DNA from: Sphingobacteriia bacterium
Lineage (GTDB): Bacteria > Bacteroidota > Bacteroidia > Bacteroidales > UBA7960
Reading direction: 5' to 3'
Length of the DNA stretch: 64,000 bases
Assembly: GCA_011390785.1 (NCBI GenBank)
Contig: JAABRR010000023.1
Span: 1 to 64,000, forward strand
The notes below the pieces were generated by a model. That model searched no databases. It saw only the letters and a list, made by a program, of their open reading frames with translations, and was not told where the DNA came from. Position numbers and translations under genes: made by a program. Positions 17,393-26,446 of this stretch are shown piece by piece. The stretch's first letter is position 1; each line of letters starts with the position of its first letter.

Positions 17393-18532
17393 ATGACACG
17401 ACAAAACTATATTTCAGGATTTCCGGGCAGGGTTTTGTTGGTTTGGATATTCGTCTCCGTTGGTTTCTTATTCACAGTAAAGGCAGAAAAGACAGATTCA
17501 ATCAAAAATCCGATTCTTTTCAATGTAAATCTTCACAAGGGATTTATTATTGCACATTATCCCGAACTTCAACCCATTTCATCTACCTACCCGCAAGGGA
17601 TAGAGGCCACTTTGGCCTGGCATCTGCTTAAGCAAGATACCTGGAAGTACTGTTTTTGCTACCCCCGAACCGGGGTTTCCCTGTTATATATTAATTACCT
17701 GAATCCGAAAGTACTGGGAAGCTCCCTCTCCGCTTACCTGTTTATTGAACCTGTTGTGGGAGCTGGAAGAAAATGGAATGGTTCTTTTCGTTTCGGCATT
17801 GGTCCGGCTTACATGACGCAGGTTTATGATGAAGAAACCAACCCGGAAAATGTGATGTACAGTTCACCCCTAAGTTTTATCGTTTTGTTAAATGCCATGG
17901 TAAACTACCAGGCTTCTGACCGTTTATATTACAGCCTTTCAGCCAATTACAACCATATTTCCAACTCAGGAATAAGCGAGCCCAATAAAGGGATCAATTT
18001 CCCCACAGCAAGCCTGGGTCTAGGCTATTATATTGATGCCCCCCAATTTATTGACTGGAACAACGGCGATGACCCGCTTTATGATGAAAAAAACAGGTTT
18101 ACTATTTACTCTTTTGCTACCGGCAAAAGTGCCCGACGGGGTGGAATACGATACCTGGTAGCAGGTGGCGGGATCAACTACAGTCGCCTGGTGGGCAGGA
18201 TCAACGCTATTAGCCTTGGATCGGAATATGTGTTTGATGGAGCAACGCAACAAAAAATTGCCAACCGGGAACTTACCCATAATGGCAAAGTTATGAAGCC
18301 CGACTACCTGTCAATGCAATTGGGGCACGAATTAATTCTTGGTCGTTTTAAATTTCAACAACAACTTGGTATATATCTTTATTCACCCTACAATCGAAAG
18401 GATCCTGTTTATCAACGTTTTGGCCTCAGTTATAACATCACAAGAAATATCTTTCTGGGTATCAACATAAAAGCCCATCGCCATGTTGCTGATTTCATGG
18501 ATTTTAGGGTGGGGTATGTTATCAGCAAATAA
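17393..18532 (+). CDS. PagL-like lipid A 3-O-deacylase / acyloxyacyl hydrolase family protein
   Basis: A 379-residue outer-membrane barrel protein with a signal peptide (about residues 1-31). The stretch NHISNSG (His188, Ser190) matches the catalytic His-x-Ser-Asn of PagL, which removes the 3-position acyl chain from lipid A. The Glu that completes the PagL triad, 14 residues after the His, is Asn202 here (PNKGIN), so the third catalytic member may differ. PagL itself is about 150 residues in its mature form; this protein extends well beyond, with extra strands at the C-terminus ending GYVISK. Expected site is the outer membrane. It converges on the tRNA-editing gene with only 21 bases between stops. 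Confidence 0.75.
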   Translation: MTRQNYISGFPGRVLLVWIFVSVGFLFTVKAEKTDSIKNPILFNVNLHKGFIIAHYPELQPISSTYPQGIEATLAWHLLKQDTWKYCFCYPRTGVSLLYINYLNPKVLGSSLSAYLFIEPVVGAGRKWNGSFRFGIGPAYMTQVYDEETNPENVMYSSPLSFIVLLNAMVNYQASDRLYYSLSANYNHISNSGISEPNKGINFPTASLGLGYYIDAPQFIDWNNGDDPLYDEKNRFTIYSFATGKSARRGGIRYLVAGGGINYSRLVGRINAISLGSEYVFDGATQQKIANRELTHNGKVMKPDYLSMQLGHELILGRFKFQQQLGIYLYSPYNRKDPVYQRFGLSYNITRNIFLGINIKAHRHVADFMDFRVGYVISK

Positions 18533-18553
18533 CCCAATTTTGCTCATCACTTT

Positions 18554-19054
18554 TCAATCATACATTGCCACATACTCCCATGAATTACCTGTATGCTTTA
18601 AAAACTTCATAAAATCATCGTAACGAACAATTAATGATGCCGTATTAATGCATGGATGAAAACTTATAGTTTGGCTGTATTGCAGATTCTCATCAAGAAA
18701 AACATGCACGTGACTTTCTTTATCATTAATAAGTGCCAAAGGGCTAACCGACCCGGGGGTAATCCCCAAATATTTCATCATGCGTTTGGGTGATGCGAAA
18801 GTGAGTTTTCCCTGTTTTAGACGTTGCTCAAGATCGCGAATATTCAGCTCCTGACGATGGTCGAGAATAACCAGATAATGGCGGTTACCCTTATGGTTGC
18901 GAAAAAAAAGGTTCTTACAATGGGTGGCATCCAGGTCTTTCCAATATTTCATGGCTTCTTCGATGGTAGGTGCAGGGGGATGCTCATGGTATTCATAATC
19001 AATAGTTAACGCTTCAAGGAGAGCATATAGTTCAGGATTTCCGTTTTTTTGCAT
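18554..19054 (-). CDS. ProXp-ala-type aminoacyl-tRNA deacylase (YbaK/PrdX family)
   Basis: A 166-residue free-standing editing domain related to the INS domain of prolyl-tRNA synthetase; relatives hydrolyse Ala-tRNA(Pro). Motifs: HEHPPAPTIEEA at the N-terminus, CKNLFFRNHKGNRHYLVIL, LTFASPKRMMKYLGITPGSVSPLALIND and HPCINTASLIV. I take the ATG at 19054 (MQKNGNPELYALLEAL). The ATG seven codons upstream, at 19075, overlaps a minus-strand TATTTTTG promoter element (19080-19073), which would place the transcript start downstream of that codon. Homologues usually begin at the later Met. Confidence 0.88.
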   Translation of the reverse strand: MQKNGNPELYALLEALTIDYEYHEHPPAPTIEEAMKYWKDLDATHCKNLFFRNHKGNRHYLVILDHRQELNIRDLEQRLKQGKLTFASPKRMMKYLGITPGSVSPLALINDKESHVHVFLDENLQYSQTISFHPCINTASLIVRYDDFMKFLKHTGNSWEYVAMYD

Positions 19055-19072
19055 GTTGATAACTTTTTTTCG

Positions 19073-19080
19073 CAAAAATA
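19073..19080 (-). promoter_or_regulatory. -7 promoter element that sets the ProXp-ala start
   Basis: Minus-strand TATTTTTG fits TAnnTTTG. Transcription would start near 19067, leaving about 12 bases of leader before the ATG at 19054 and excluding the ATG at 19075. Confidence 0.5.
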
Positions 19081-19338
19081 GAAAAACTTACCTAAAACAT
19101 TAACAATCGATTTATTATAAAAATTCAACTGTAATAAACATTCCGCCAACGTTTACCGACAATAAATTGTCAATGTTTGATCGAAATAATAATGCTATTC
19201 GCAATAAAAAAAATCAGTTATTAATTTATTTACATCGATTTTTCAACATGTTAATATTTGAGATCAAATTATTTTTAACTTTAAAAAAAGTTTAAATCTA
19301 TACCCTAAACGAACTAAATCGTTATTAATTTTTCAGTT

Positions 19339-20328
19339 ATGTCTACATCAAAACTTTTCTCAGGCAATGTTAATCATTCAGGTTTAACAGGGATGTTTAC
19401 CTTATTTTTTTTCCTTCTTATTTTTGGCTCTACCTATGGGCAGAAAGGGGCAGTAACCGCAAAAATGGACTATAGCCTTACCCCTACCTACGGAGAAATA
19501 TCATTAAGCATTCTTGGATCAACACCTCATGAAGTTGCCATAACATCCGGCGGTTCAGTAAATGCCAACTATCAGGGCGGTGATTGCTCAGGCTGGGTGT
19601 CTGAAGCTCCAGATTATCGCCTGCAATGGAGTGGTTCTGTAAACAATCTGGGAGTGCTTTTTGTCCCATCCGACCCATCAGAAGATCCTACTTTACTTAT
19701 TAATAACCCATCTGGGGACTGGTTTTGCAACGATGATATTGAATCCGGCAATTTAAACCCGGGGCTTGTTCTTTCCAGCCCTGAAAGCGGCCAATACGAC
19801 ATTTGGGTGGGCAGTTACGAAGATGGAAAGTATATTGAAGGCACGCTTTACATAATGAATGCAGACATGATTAATAGTGGAAAAAAAGGAACCACCGTTA
19901 AAAAATTGGATTACAGCCTTGAACCGCATTTCAGTTCCTTTAGTCTTACAGCTGGTTTTGAACCAGACCCGTATAAAATCAGTGGAACCAGTGGTGGTGA
20001 AATAGATGTTTCTGCCATGGGCATCGGATCCGACTGCACTGGTTATGCCGCAGAAGCACCAGATTACCGATTAAACTGGAGCGGTAGCACATCAGATTTG
20101 AAGATATTCTTCAAAGCATCAACCGCAGGCGAAGATGCCGTGTTAATTATAAATACACCTGATGGATCGTGGTTATGCAATGATGATGCTCACTCAAGTA
20201 CACTAAACCCAATGGTTTTGCTTGGTGGAGAAACAGAAGGACAATTTGACATTTGGATAGCCAGCCTGGCAAGTGGAGATTATATCGAGGGCGAACTTAC
20301 AGTTACCGAACTGGATATCAGACCCTAA
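19339..20328 (+). CDS. Secreted protein with two pre-peptidase-C-terminal-like repeats
   Basis: A 329-residue exported protein: hydrophobic signal segment (about residues 15-34, ending GSTYG) followed by two copies of a ~135-residue domain (about 38-175 and 188-327). Each copy runs Leu/Met-D-Y-S-L, then GYxxxAPDxRLxWSGS, LxINxPxGxWxCNDD, NP, and GQxDIWxxS. Two Cys are conserved per copy (DC[ST]G and CNDD), suggesting a disulfide. The pattern resembles PPC-type domains found at the C-termini of secreted peptidases. There is no enzymatic domain. The same domain occurs twice in the adjacent trypsin-like protease, 10 bases downstream, so the two are probably co-expressed and may interact. Confidence 0.75.
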   Translation: MSTSKLFSGNVNHSGLTGMFTLFFFLLIFGSTYGQKGAVTAKMDYSLTPTYGEISLSILGSTPHEVAITSGGSVNANYQGGDCSGWVSEAPDYRLQWSGSVNNLGVLFVPSDPSEDPTLLINNPSGDWFCNDDIESGNLNPGLVLSSPESGQYDIWVGSYEDGKYIEGTLYIMNADMINSGKKGTTVKKLDYSLEPHFSSFSLTAGFEPDPYKISGTSGGEIDVSAMGIGSDCTGYAAEAPDYRLNWSGSTSDLKIFFKASTAGEDAVLIINTPDGSWLCNDDAHSSTLNPMVLLGGETEGQFDIWIASLASGDYIEGELTVTELDIRP

Positions 20329-20338
20329 AAAAATCTAG

Positions 20339-22021
20339 ATGATTATTTTCTACAGACTTTTTACAACAAGGCATAAATGGATTAGAAAAACCATTATGAT
20401 TTGCGGTATCCTTTTGCTTTTATACCGAACGGCCCAGTCACAGGATCGCTTGTCGCGGGAAGAAATAGACCGGATTTCACTTGCAGTTGTGCAGGTTATT
20501 GCCCCGGATGGAAGTGGATCTGGAAGCATCGTGGCCGGAACCCCTTATGTTTTAACCAACCGACATGTTGTAGAAGGCTTTTATGAATTTACCATTGCCA
20601 CTCTCAAAGATGCTAACCGACCGGTAGAAGAATCTTTTAAGGCCGAACTGGTCTCCTTTTCGCCCGATTATGACATGGCCCTGTTAAAGATTACTTCAGA
20701 TATAGAAGGTCGAAGCCTGTCTGTTGATGATCTAACTAATGGTTATGACAACATTTTCTTGGGATTTCCAGCACTTACCTATGCTTCCGATGAAGAAATT
20801 CCAGGCCGGGGCGATGAAATTGCCCTGTTGGGTTATCCTGGAATCGGCGATGATGAATTGGTATATACCAAAGGAATCATCTCATCAGTAAAGTTTGATC
20901 TTTATAACGGGCAGGAGATGCCTGTCTGGTATAGAACCAATGCTGAAATGTCGCCCGGTAACAGCGGTGGTATAGCCATTAATGGGAATGGAGAAGTAAT
21001 TGGTTTACCCACCTATGTTAGAACCGAGAGCCAAACAGGTGGAAGGCTAGGAAGCATCCTGTCAATCCAGGTTGTTAATGCCATACTTGACTCTGAAAAT
21101 ATGCTTACCCGTTGGGATGAAGTTGATCCTTCTGACCTGAAAGGGGGTGCTGTAACCCGGGTAAACAAAGACCTTGAAACCAACTTTGGAGAGACTAAAC
21201 TTGATGGATTTTCCAACAACCCGATATTGAGAGTGCCTGTTACTTCTGGTGGAGAAATAAATATTGATTATTTAGCCAATAACTGCGTTGGATATGCTTC
21301 CAATGCTCCGGATTACAGAATTGAGTGGAATGGCTCAGATGAGAATATTTCATTTGCCTTTCTTCCTGATCAAACCGATGATGATGCAACCATCCTAGTA
21401 AATTTACCAGATGGTTCCTGGCAATGTAATGACGATATTTCTGATGGGAATGTCAATCCTGGCTTAACTGTAACCAACCCCAAAGTTGGTTATTACAATA
21501 TTTGGGTGGGAAGTTATAATGAAAGCGATTATTTGGAAGGAACCCTACTTATAAGCGAAACCATACCTGGTAATGTTGGTAATTCTATAGCTAACACCAG
21601 GGCATCGTTAGATTACAGTCTTGATCCGCAATTTGGCACCTTACGCCTGAAGGAAGGCTTTACACCTGATCCTTTCTATATCAGCGGCCAAAGCGGTGGT
21701 GATCAAAATATTGCAACCATGGGACTGGGGCAAAATTGTAAAGGATATACCTCCAGCGCACCCGATTTTCGTTTACAATGGGAAGGATCTACCGCAAACC
21801 TGAAGATCAGTTTTGTTGCTTCCAACGATGGTGAAGACGCTGTTTTAATTATCAATACGCCAGATGGCTCATGGAAATGCAATGACGACAGCGCAACCAA
21901 TAATTTAAATCCACTTATTCAATTGCCAGGTGAAAGAGAAGGACAATTTGATATCTGGATTGGTAGTCATGATGAAAATACTTTTATCAACGGAAATCTA
22001 TTTATTAGTGAAATGGAGTAG
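20339..22021 (+). CDS. Secreted trypsin-like serine protease with two PPC-like domains
   Basis: A 560-residue S1/DegP-like protease. The catalytic triad is complete: His76 in TNRHVVEG, Asp112 in PDYDMALLK and Ser209 in SPGNSGG. Residues about 21-35 form a signal peptide (ICGILLLLYRTAQSQ); an internal ATG at 20396 (residue 20) would give a more usual signal peptide than the ATG at 20339. No PDZ domain follows; instead residues about 270-410 and 422-560 are two copies of the Cys-containing domain found in the upstream gene. The protease probably acts in the periplasm or outside the cell. Ten bases separate it from the upstream repeat protein. Confidence 0.85.
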   Translation: MIIFYRLFTTRHKWIRKTIMICGILLLLYRTAQSQDRLSREEIDRISLAVVQVIAPDGSGSGSIVAGTPYVLTNRHVVEGFYEFTIATLKDANRPVEESFKAELVSFSPDYDMALLKITSDIEGRSLSVDDLTNGYDNIFLGFPALTYASDEEIPGRGDEIALLGYPGIGDDELVYTKGIISSVKFDLYNGQEMPVWYRTNAEMSPGNSGGIAINGNGEVIGLPTYVRTESQTGGRLGSILSIQVVNAILDSENMLTRWDEVDPSDLKGGAVTRVNKDLETNFGETKLDGFSNNPILRVPVTSGGEINIDYLANNCVGYASNAPDYRIEWNGSDENISFAFLPDQTDDDATILVNLPDGSWQCNDDISDGNVNPGLTVTNPKVGYYNIWVGSYNESDYLEGTLLISETIPGNVGNSIANTRASLDYSLDPQFGTLRLKEGFTPDPFYISGQSGGDQNIATMGLGQNCKGYTSSAPDFRLQWEGSTANLKISFVASNDGEDAVLIINTPDGSWKCNDDSATNNLNPLIQLPGEREGQFDIWIGSHDENTFINGNLFISEME

Positions 22022-22364
22022 AAATATCCATTCGTATTTCCAAGATAGGTTTAAAAATAAAGACCGCCAATCATCAGCTCAAAAACAGAATCGAATCGCT
22101 CACCTATTATATACTTCAGAGCAATTACTGCTTACAAAAAATTTCAACACTTGATGAGACAAAACAACAATAGCTTTTCAGCACCCTGTTTTTTTTTGTC
22201 ACTTTCACCTAAATGAAAAACTTCTCTTACCTAATGACTATGGCCATAAAGCTTTTTTTTTGGTTTGAAGTTAAAAATCATAAACCACTTACAAATATCA
22301 TTATCTTTGTTGTGCAATCGTTTGCCTTTGTTCAGGTTTTAAATTTTATTTAAACCACACATAA
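22022..22364. other. Intergenic region with promoter
   Basis: 343 bases, AT-rich, no credible gene. Contains the -7 element at 22302-22309; T-tracts are present but I could not pair a convincing terminator stem. Confidence 0.5.
22302..22309 (+). promoter_or_regulatory. -7 promoter element for the exported-protein run 22365-27412
   Basis: TATCTTTG fits TAnnTTTG, 55 bases before the ATG at 22365. Confidence 0.5.
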
Positions 22365-23267
22365 ATGATCAAATCATTCTATCTTTTTTTGCTGTATGTA
22401 GCTATTTCTGTTGGTTGTAATTATCAGTCTCCCCGAAATTCAAATGAAAATTCAAAAGAGAAAGCCACCATATACTCCCATGATACATTAAATATACTTC
22501 ATGCTGAAAAAACACCCGTTATTGATGGAAACAATGAAGACGATATCTGGGAAAATTCTGTTTGGTTGCCCATCAAGCAAGTTTGGATACCCTATGGTGA
22601 AACTATTGATTCTACCATTTTCTGCGGCAGATATAAAATAGCCTGGTCTGAATCCACCAATCTTATTTACATACTTGCGGAAATAACAGATAATGTTTTT
22701 GTTGGAGGACACACCTATCATCCTGATCCGGCCATTGGAAAAGGATATGCCGATTATGACATTTTTGAAATATTTATAGACGAAGACAAATCAGGGGGTC
22801 TGCATGTTTTTGATGCTGACAATAGTGAACTTCAACAATGGGGTTCAAACGCAGAAAATGCTTTTGCCTACCACCTAACCATTGAAACACCAAAAGAAAG
22901 CGAAGTGATAAAGGGAAAAAGGGCACTGGATATTGCCGGAAAAAGCTGGTCAGACTATTTCATTGCTGATTTTCAGGATCACATTCCCGAATTTGCTGTA
23001 AGAAAATTTGGGAATCAATACACATGGGAGTTATCTTTGAAAATTTATAATGATTCCTATGACCACGATCAACCGGAAAAATCAAGAGTTACCCTGACTG
23101 AAGAAAAAATCATGGGTTTTTCTGTTGCTTACTGCAATAATGATGATATCAATGAGGAACCCAAAAAACGGGATCATTTCTTTGGCTCAGTTTGGGTTCC
23201 GGAAGAAAACTATAATGACCACTGGAAGGATGCATCTTTTTTTGGTACCATAAAACTTAGAAAGTAA
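22365..23267 (+). CDS. Lipoprotein with CBM9-like (DOMON-type) domain
   Basis: A 300-residue lipoprotein: lipobox ending at Cys18 (ISVGC), then a low-complexity linker, then a single CBM9-like beta-sandwich. Features of that family seen here are TPVIDGNNEDDIWENSVW at the start, KIAWSESTNLIYILAEITDN, the DYDIFEIFIDED stretch, and a C-terminal WELSLKIYN ... GFSVAYCNND pattern. CBM9 domains bind reducing-end sugars, but many stand-alone relatives in Bacteroidota have unknown ligands. It is first in a run of four genes on the plus strand, 37 bases before the DUF362 gene. Confidence 0.75.
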   Translation: MIKSFYLFLLYVAISVGCNYQSPRNSNENSKEKATIYSHDTLNILHAEKTPVIDGNNEDDIWENSVWLPIKQVWIPYGETIDSTIFCGRYKIAWSESTNLIYILAEITDNVFVGGHTYHPDPAIGKGYADYDIFEIFIDEDKSGGLHVFDADNSELQQWGSNAENAFAYHLTIETPKESEVIKGKRALDIAGKSWSDYFIADFQDHIPEFAVRKFGNQYTWELSLKIYNDSYDHDQPEKSRVTLTEEKIMGFSVAYCNNDDINEEPKKRDHFFGSVWVPEENYNDHWKDASFFGTIKLRK

Positions 23268-23304
23268 ATATTAAACAACGAATTATCAACCAAATACAAT
23301 TATC

Positions 23305-25332
23305 GTGAAAAATTCAAAAAAAACCTTCGCCCAACACATTTTTGCTATCCGCCAATATCTACTTGACCATGTACCCTATAAAATAATATTTCTGGTTACC
23401 GGCCTGTTGGCTACTATCTGGTTTCTTGTAAGGGTAATACCTAAACCATCACGTGCAGGCTACCCCTGCATGCAGGCAGCAGCCCCCCTTATGTCGGGGT
23501 TCGTGATATATTTGCTCTCTTTTTCGGGCTCTTATTTTGCATTTCGGAAAGCCAGGTCACTATTTTCTCAAAAAAATTATGCTACGTCATTAGCATTCAT
23601 TTTTGCCGGAGTGCTACTGGGTGCTACATTTTTTGTAGTCAGTAATAGCGGATCCAATGCCAAAGCCAATATAACAATTGTTTCAGCCCCTCCCGATGGA
23701 GCTAACAATCCTATGGGAACAGCACAAGGAATTATACCGGGAAGAGTTATCTGGGCATGGAACCCAGACGCTATTAACCCAGATCTGCAAAATGTGCCAG
23801 GAGATGCTTTCTGGGATTATAAAAACAATGACACACTGGTTATTCGCGGTATGGTGGAGCAATCTATCCTTAAACTAACAGGCACAAGCCAATTTGAAGC
23901 TGCATGGGATTCTATTTTCTACAACCATAATCGCAAAAAACATGACATATCGCGCGGCTACCAAAGCGGAGAGAAAATTTACATCAAGATAAACCAGGGA
24001 ACAGCTCAGTGGGTATTGAACAATGAAGAAAAAGCCAATGGATATGCCTGGCAAACAAGTGGCACTATTAACCCATCATGGAGAAGAGCCCATTTTGCTG
24101 CTTCCGAAACCGGCCCCTTTGTTATTTTGAATATATTAAGACAACTAGTAAATGAAGCAGGAGTCCCGCAGGAAAATATTGCAATTGGTGACCCCATGTC
24201 ACATACTTTCAGGCACAATTATGATGTATGGCATGCAGAATTTCCGAATATAAAATACACTGATAAATTCTCGGATGACCACAACCGGACAAAAATCACA
24301 CCTTCCGCAAATCCCTCCATGACCTATTCTGATGACGGAAATATTATGGGTGATGCAATTCTAGAGTCATACTTCACTATCATGGAAGAAGCAGACTACA
24401 TGATCAATGTGGCATGTTTGAAACCGCACCTGCGAGCGGGTGTTACCCTTTGTGCCAAAAATCACTTTGGCTCCATCTCAAAGAGCGGGGCAGCACACCT
24501 GCATCCTTCGTTGATATATCCCAATGAAGTTAATTCTCCATCAGTTGTTAACCAGGGTTACAATAAATACAGGGTAGCCGTTGATATTATGGGCCATAAA
24601 TACCTGGGAGGAAACACAATGCTTTTTGTTTTGGAAGGACTTCTGGGAGGAGGCCCCAGCGAAACAAAACAACCAGTAAGATACAATATGGCACCTTTTA
24701 ATGGCGACTGGTCCAATTCCATATTTATGTCACTCGATCAGGTAGCCCTTGAATCTGTTGCTTATGATTTTCTCAGAGAGGAATTCGACGGAACCAACCA
24801 GCCTCAGGATTATCCCAATTGGCTTGGCGTGGATGACTACCTGCACCAGGCTGCCAGCCAGGACAACTGGCCAGTTGGCATTACCTACAATCCCGATGGC
24901 AGAGGCACTCTTGCAAGTCTTGGCGTTCACGAACACTGGAACAATGCCCTGGAAAAAAAGTACTCCCGAAATCTTGGCACAGGCAACGGTATTGAATTAA
25001 TTCAAACAGATGGAACTTCAAGCACAGTATCAGTTCCACAACTTTCAGCCAATAACCAATTGCAAATCAAGGCCTACCCCAATCCATTTACAGATCAGAT
25101 GACTTTTGCCTTCAGCCTTCAGGAGCCAGGCCAGGTCAACATCCAGATTCTAGATTTACAAGGCCGCACTATTTCAAATCTGGAAAACCGCAAATATGAA
25201 AACGGAAACTATGAAATCAAATGGAAAGCCACAGATCATAACCTAACACCCGGTTTTTACATAGTTCAATTTCGACTTGAAGCCGGAAAAAACAAATATG
25301 CCCAAAATCATAAAATACAACTCATAAACTAA
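23305..25332 (+). CDS. DUF362 protein with N-terminal membrane segments and T9SS sorting domain
   Basis: A 675-residue protein with a GTG start (position 23305). Residues about 27-45, 60-77 and 95-115 are hydrophobic; between the first two lies PSRAGYPCMQAAAP. Residues about 125-550 resemble DUF362, a family of unknown function, with IWAWNPDAIN, VRGMVEQ-like, NQGTAQWV, ENIAIGDP, NVACLKPH, GVTLCAKNHFG and HKYLGGNTM segments. The last ~80 residues are a type A Por sorting domain (AYPNPFTDQMTFAF ... QILDLQGR ... LTPGFYIVQF), which directs type IX secretion to the surface. The combination of N-terminal membrane helices and a T9SS tail is unusual; the third hydrophobic segment might be cleaved after AKA. 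Function unknown. Confidence 0.75.
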   Translation: MKNSKKTFAQHIFAIRQYLLDHVPYKIIFLVTGLLATIWFLVRVIPKPSRAGYPCMQAAAPLMSGFVIYLLSFSGSYFAFRKARSLFSQKNYATSLAFIFAGVLLGATFFVVSNSGSNAKANITIVSAPPDGANNPMGTAQGIIPGRVIWAWNPDAINPDLQNVPGDAFWDYKNNDTLVIRGMVEQSILKLTGTSQFEAAWDSIFYNHNRKKHDISRGYQSGEKIYIKINQGTAQWVLNNEEKANGYAWQTSGTINPSWRRAHFAASETGPFVILNILRQLVNEAGVPQENIAIGDPMSHTFRHNYDVWHAEFPNIKYTDKFSDDHNRTKITPSANPSMTYSDDGNIMGDAILESYFTIMEEADYMINVACLKPHLRAGVTLCAKNHFGSISKSGAAHLHPSLIYPNEVNSPSVVNQGYNKYRVAVDIMGHKYLGGNTMLFVLEGLLGGGPSETKQPVRYNMAPFNGDWSNSIFMSLDQVALESVAYDFLREEFDGTNQPQDYPNWLGVDDYLHQAASQDNWPVGITYNPDGRGTLASLGVHEHWNNALEKKYSRNLGTGNGIELIQTDGTSSTVSVPQLSANNQLQIKAYPNPFTDQMTFAFSLQEPGQVNIQILDLQGRTISNLENRKYENGNYEIKWKATDHNLTPGFYIVQFRLEAGKNKYAQNHKIQLIN

Positions 25333-25347
25333 AAAAATTACCCGGAA

Positions 25348-26400
25348 ATGAAGAAATTATCATTAGCATTCTTTGCATTACTTGCCCTTGTTATGTATGG
25401 TTGTGAAGACAACAACAACAATGATGTCGAAACCCCTGCAGGTCTTCCCGGAAACAAAGTTTTTGCCATTTATGTTACTGATGATGGCCTGAAATATTTT
25501 GCTACTGACAAGGGAATTGCAAGCTTCGATGGCACCCAATGGGCAGTCCATAATGATAATCCCAAAGTTAGCAAAGGCATGATACACGATATGGATTTTG
25601 AACAGACCACTTACGGACCAGAATTGTGGCTTGGCACCAACGAGGGCGTAAATGTAATTACTCTGCCTGTTGACGCTACTTCCGGGGCCACAATTTACTC
25701 CAAAGCCAATACCCCGGGAATTTTTCCAGGCCAACCTACCCTGGCAGGCGACACGGTTCTTGCTGTAAAGGTTGATGGCAACAATATACGATGGTTTGGC
25801 ACCAGTGAAGGTTTGTCGGCATTCAGCGGCAATCAATGGCCTGCGATCGATTTTAACGGACACTATTTTGCTGGGTTTTTCGAGAACAACAGGATTACAT
25901 CCATCGATTTTGCCAATGATACCATATACATTGGAACCATGGGGGGGGGAATTGCCCGTATGATTACTTCTGCACCCGATGCAATCAGTGGTGCATCTCC
26001 CTTTGAAATTCCATGGAGTAATCTGCCTTCAGAAAATATACTATCGGTATTTGTTGATGGGCACTCTCAATGGTTTGGCTCCGACGAGGGACTTGCCAGA
26101 CATGATGGTACTGAAGCCAAAGAAAACTGGTCGCATTTCTATGTTTCTCATGGACTGGCAAATCAGTATGTACAAGCTATAAACAAAGATAATGATGGCA
26201 ACATGTGGTTTGGAACCCAGGTGGGTATTTCCAAATATGATGGTACAGACTTCATTAATTACACTACCGTACAAGGATTAGCTGGTAATAATGTATTCTG
26301 CATTACAATTGATAAAGATGGCACCATTTGGTTTGGAACCGACAATGGTGCTTCACATTTCAATGGAAGCAGTTTCACAAACTATCAGGCAGCTGATTAA
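25348..26400 (+). CDS. Lipoprotein with two-component-regulator-propeller repeats
   Basis: A 350-residue lipoprotein with lipobox Cys19 (VMYGC) and an Asn/Asp linker. The mature part is made of about seven blades with the Reg_prop signature, e.g. RWFGTSEGLSAF, QWFGSDEGLARHDG, MWFGTQVGISKYDG and IWFGTDNGASHFNG. These repeats form the sensor domain of hybrid two-component systems in Bacteroidota, but here there is no kinase: this is a stand-alone propeller, presumably periplasmic or surface exposed. A run of nine G (25941-25949) encodes part of MGGG. It follows the DUF362 gene by 15 bases. Confidence 0.8.
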   Translation: MKKLSLAFFALLALVMYGCEDNNNNDVETPAGLPGNKVFAIYVTDDGLKYFATDKGIASFDGTQWAVHNDNPKVSKGMIHDMDFEQTTYGPELWLGTNEGVNVITLPVDATSGATIYSKANTPGIFPGQPTLAGDTVLAVKVDGNNIRWFGTSEGLSAFSGNQWPAIDFNGHYFAGFFENNRITSIDFANDTIYIGTMGGGIARMITSAPDAISGASPFEIPWSNLPSENILSVFVDGHSQWFGSDEGLARHDGTEAKENWSHFYVSHGLANQYVQAINKDNDGNMWFGTQVGISKYDGTDFINYTTVQGLAGNNVFCITIDKDGTIWFGTDNGASHFNGSSFTNYQAAD

Positions 26401-26446
26401 ATTACCCGATAATTTAGTAAATTAGCTTTTTAAAAATTAGAGCTAA

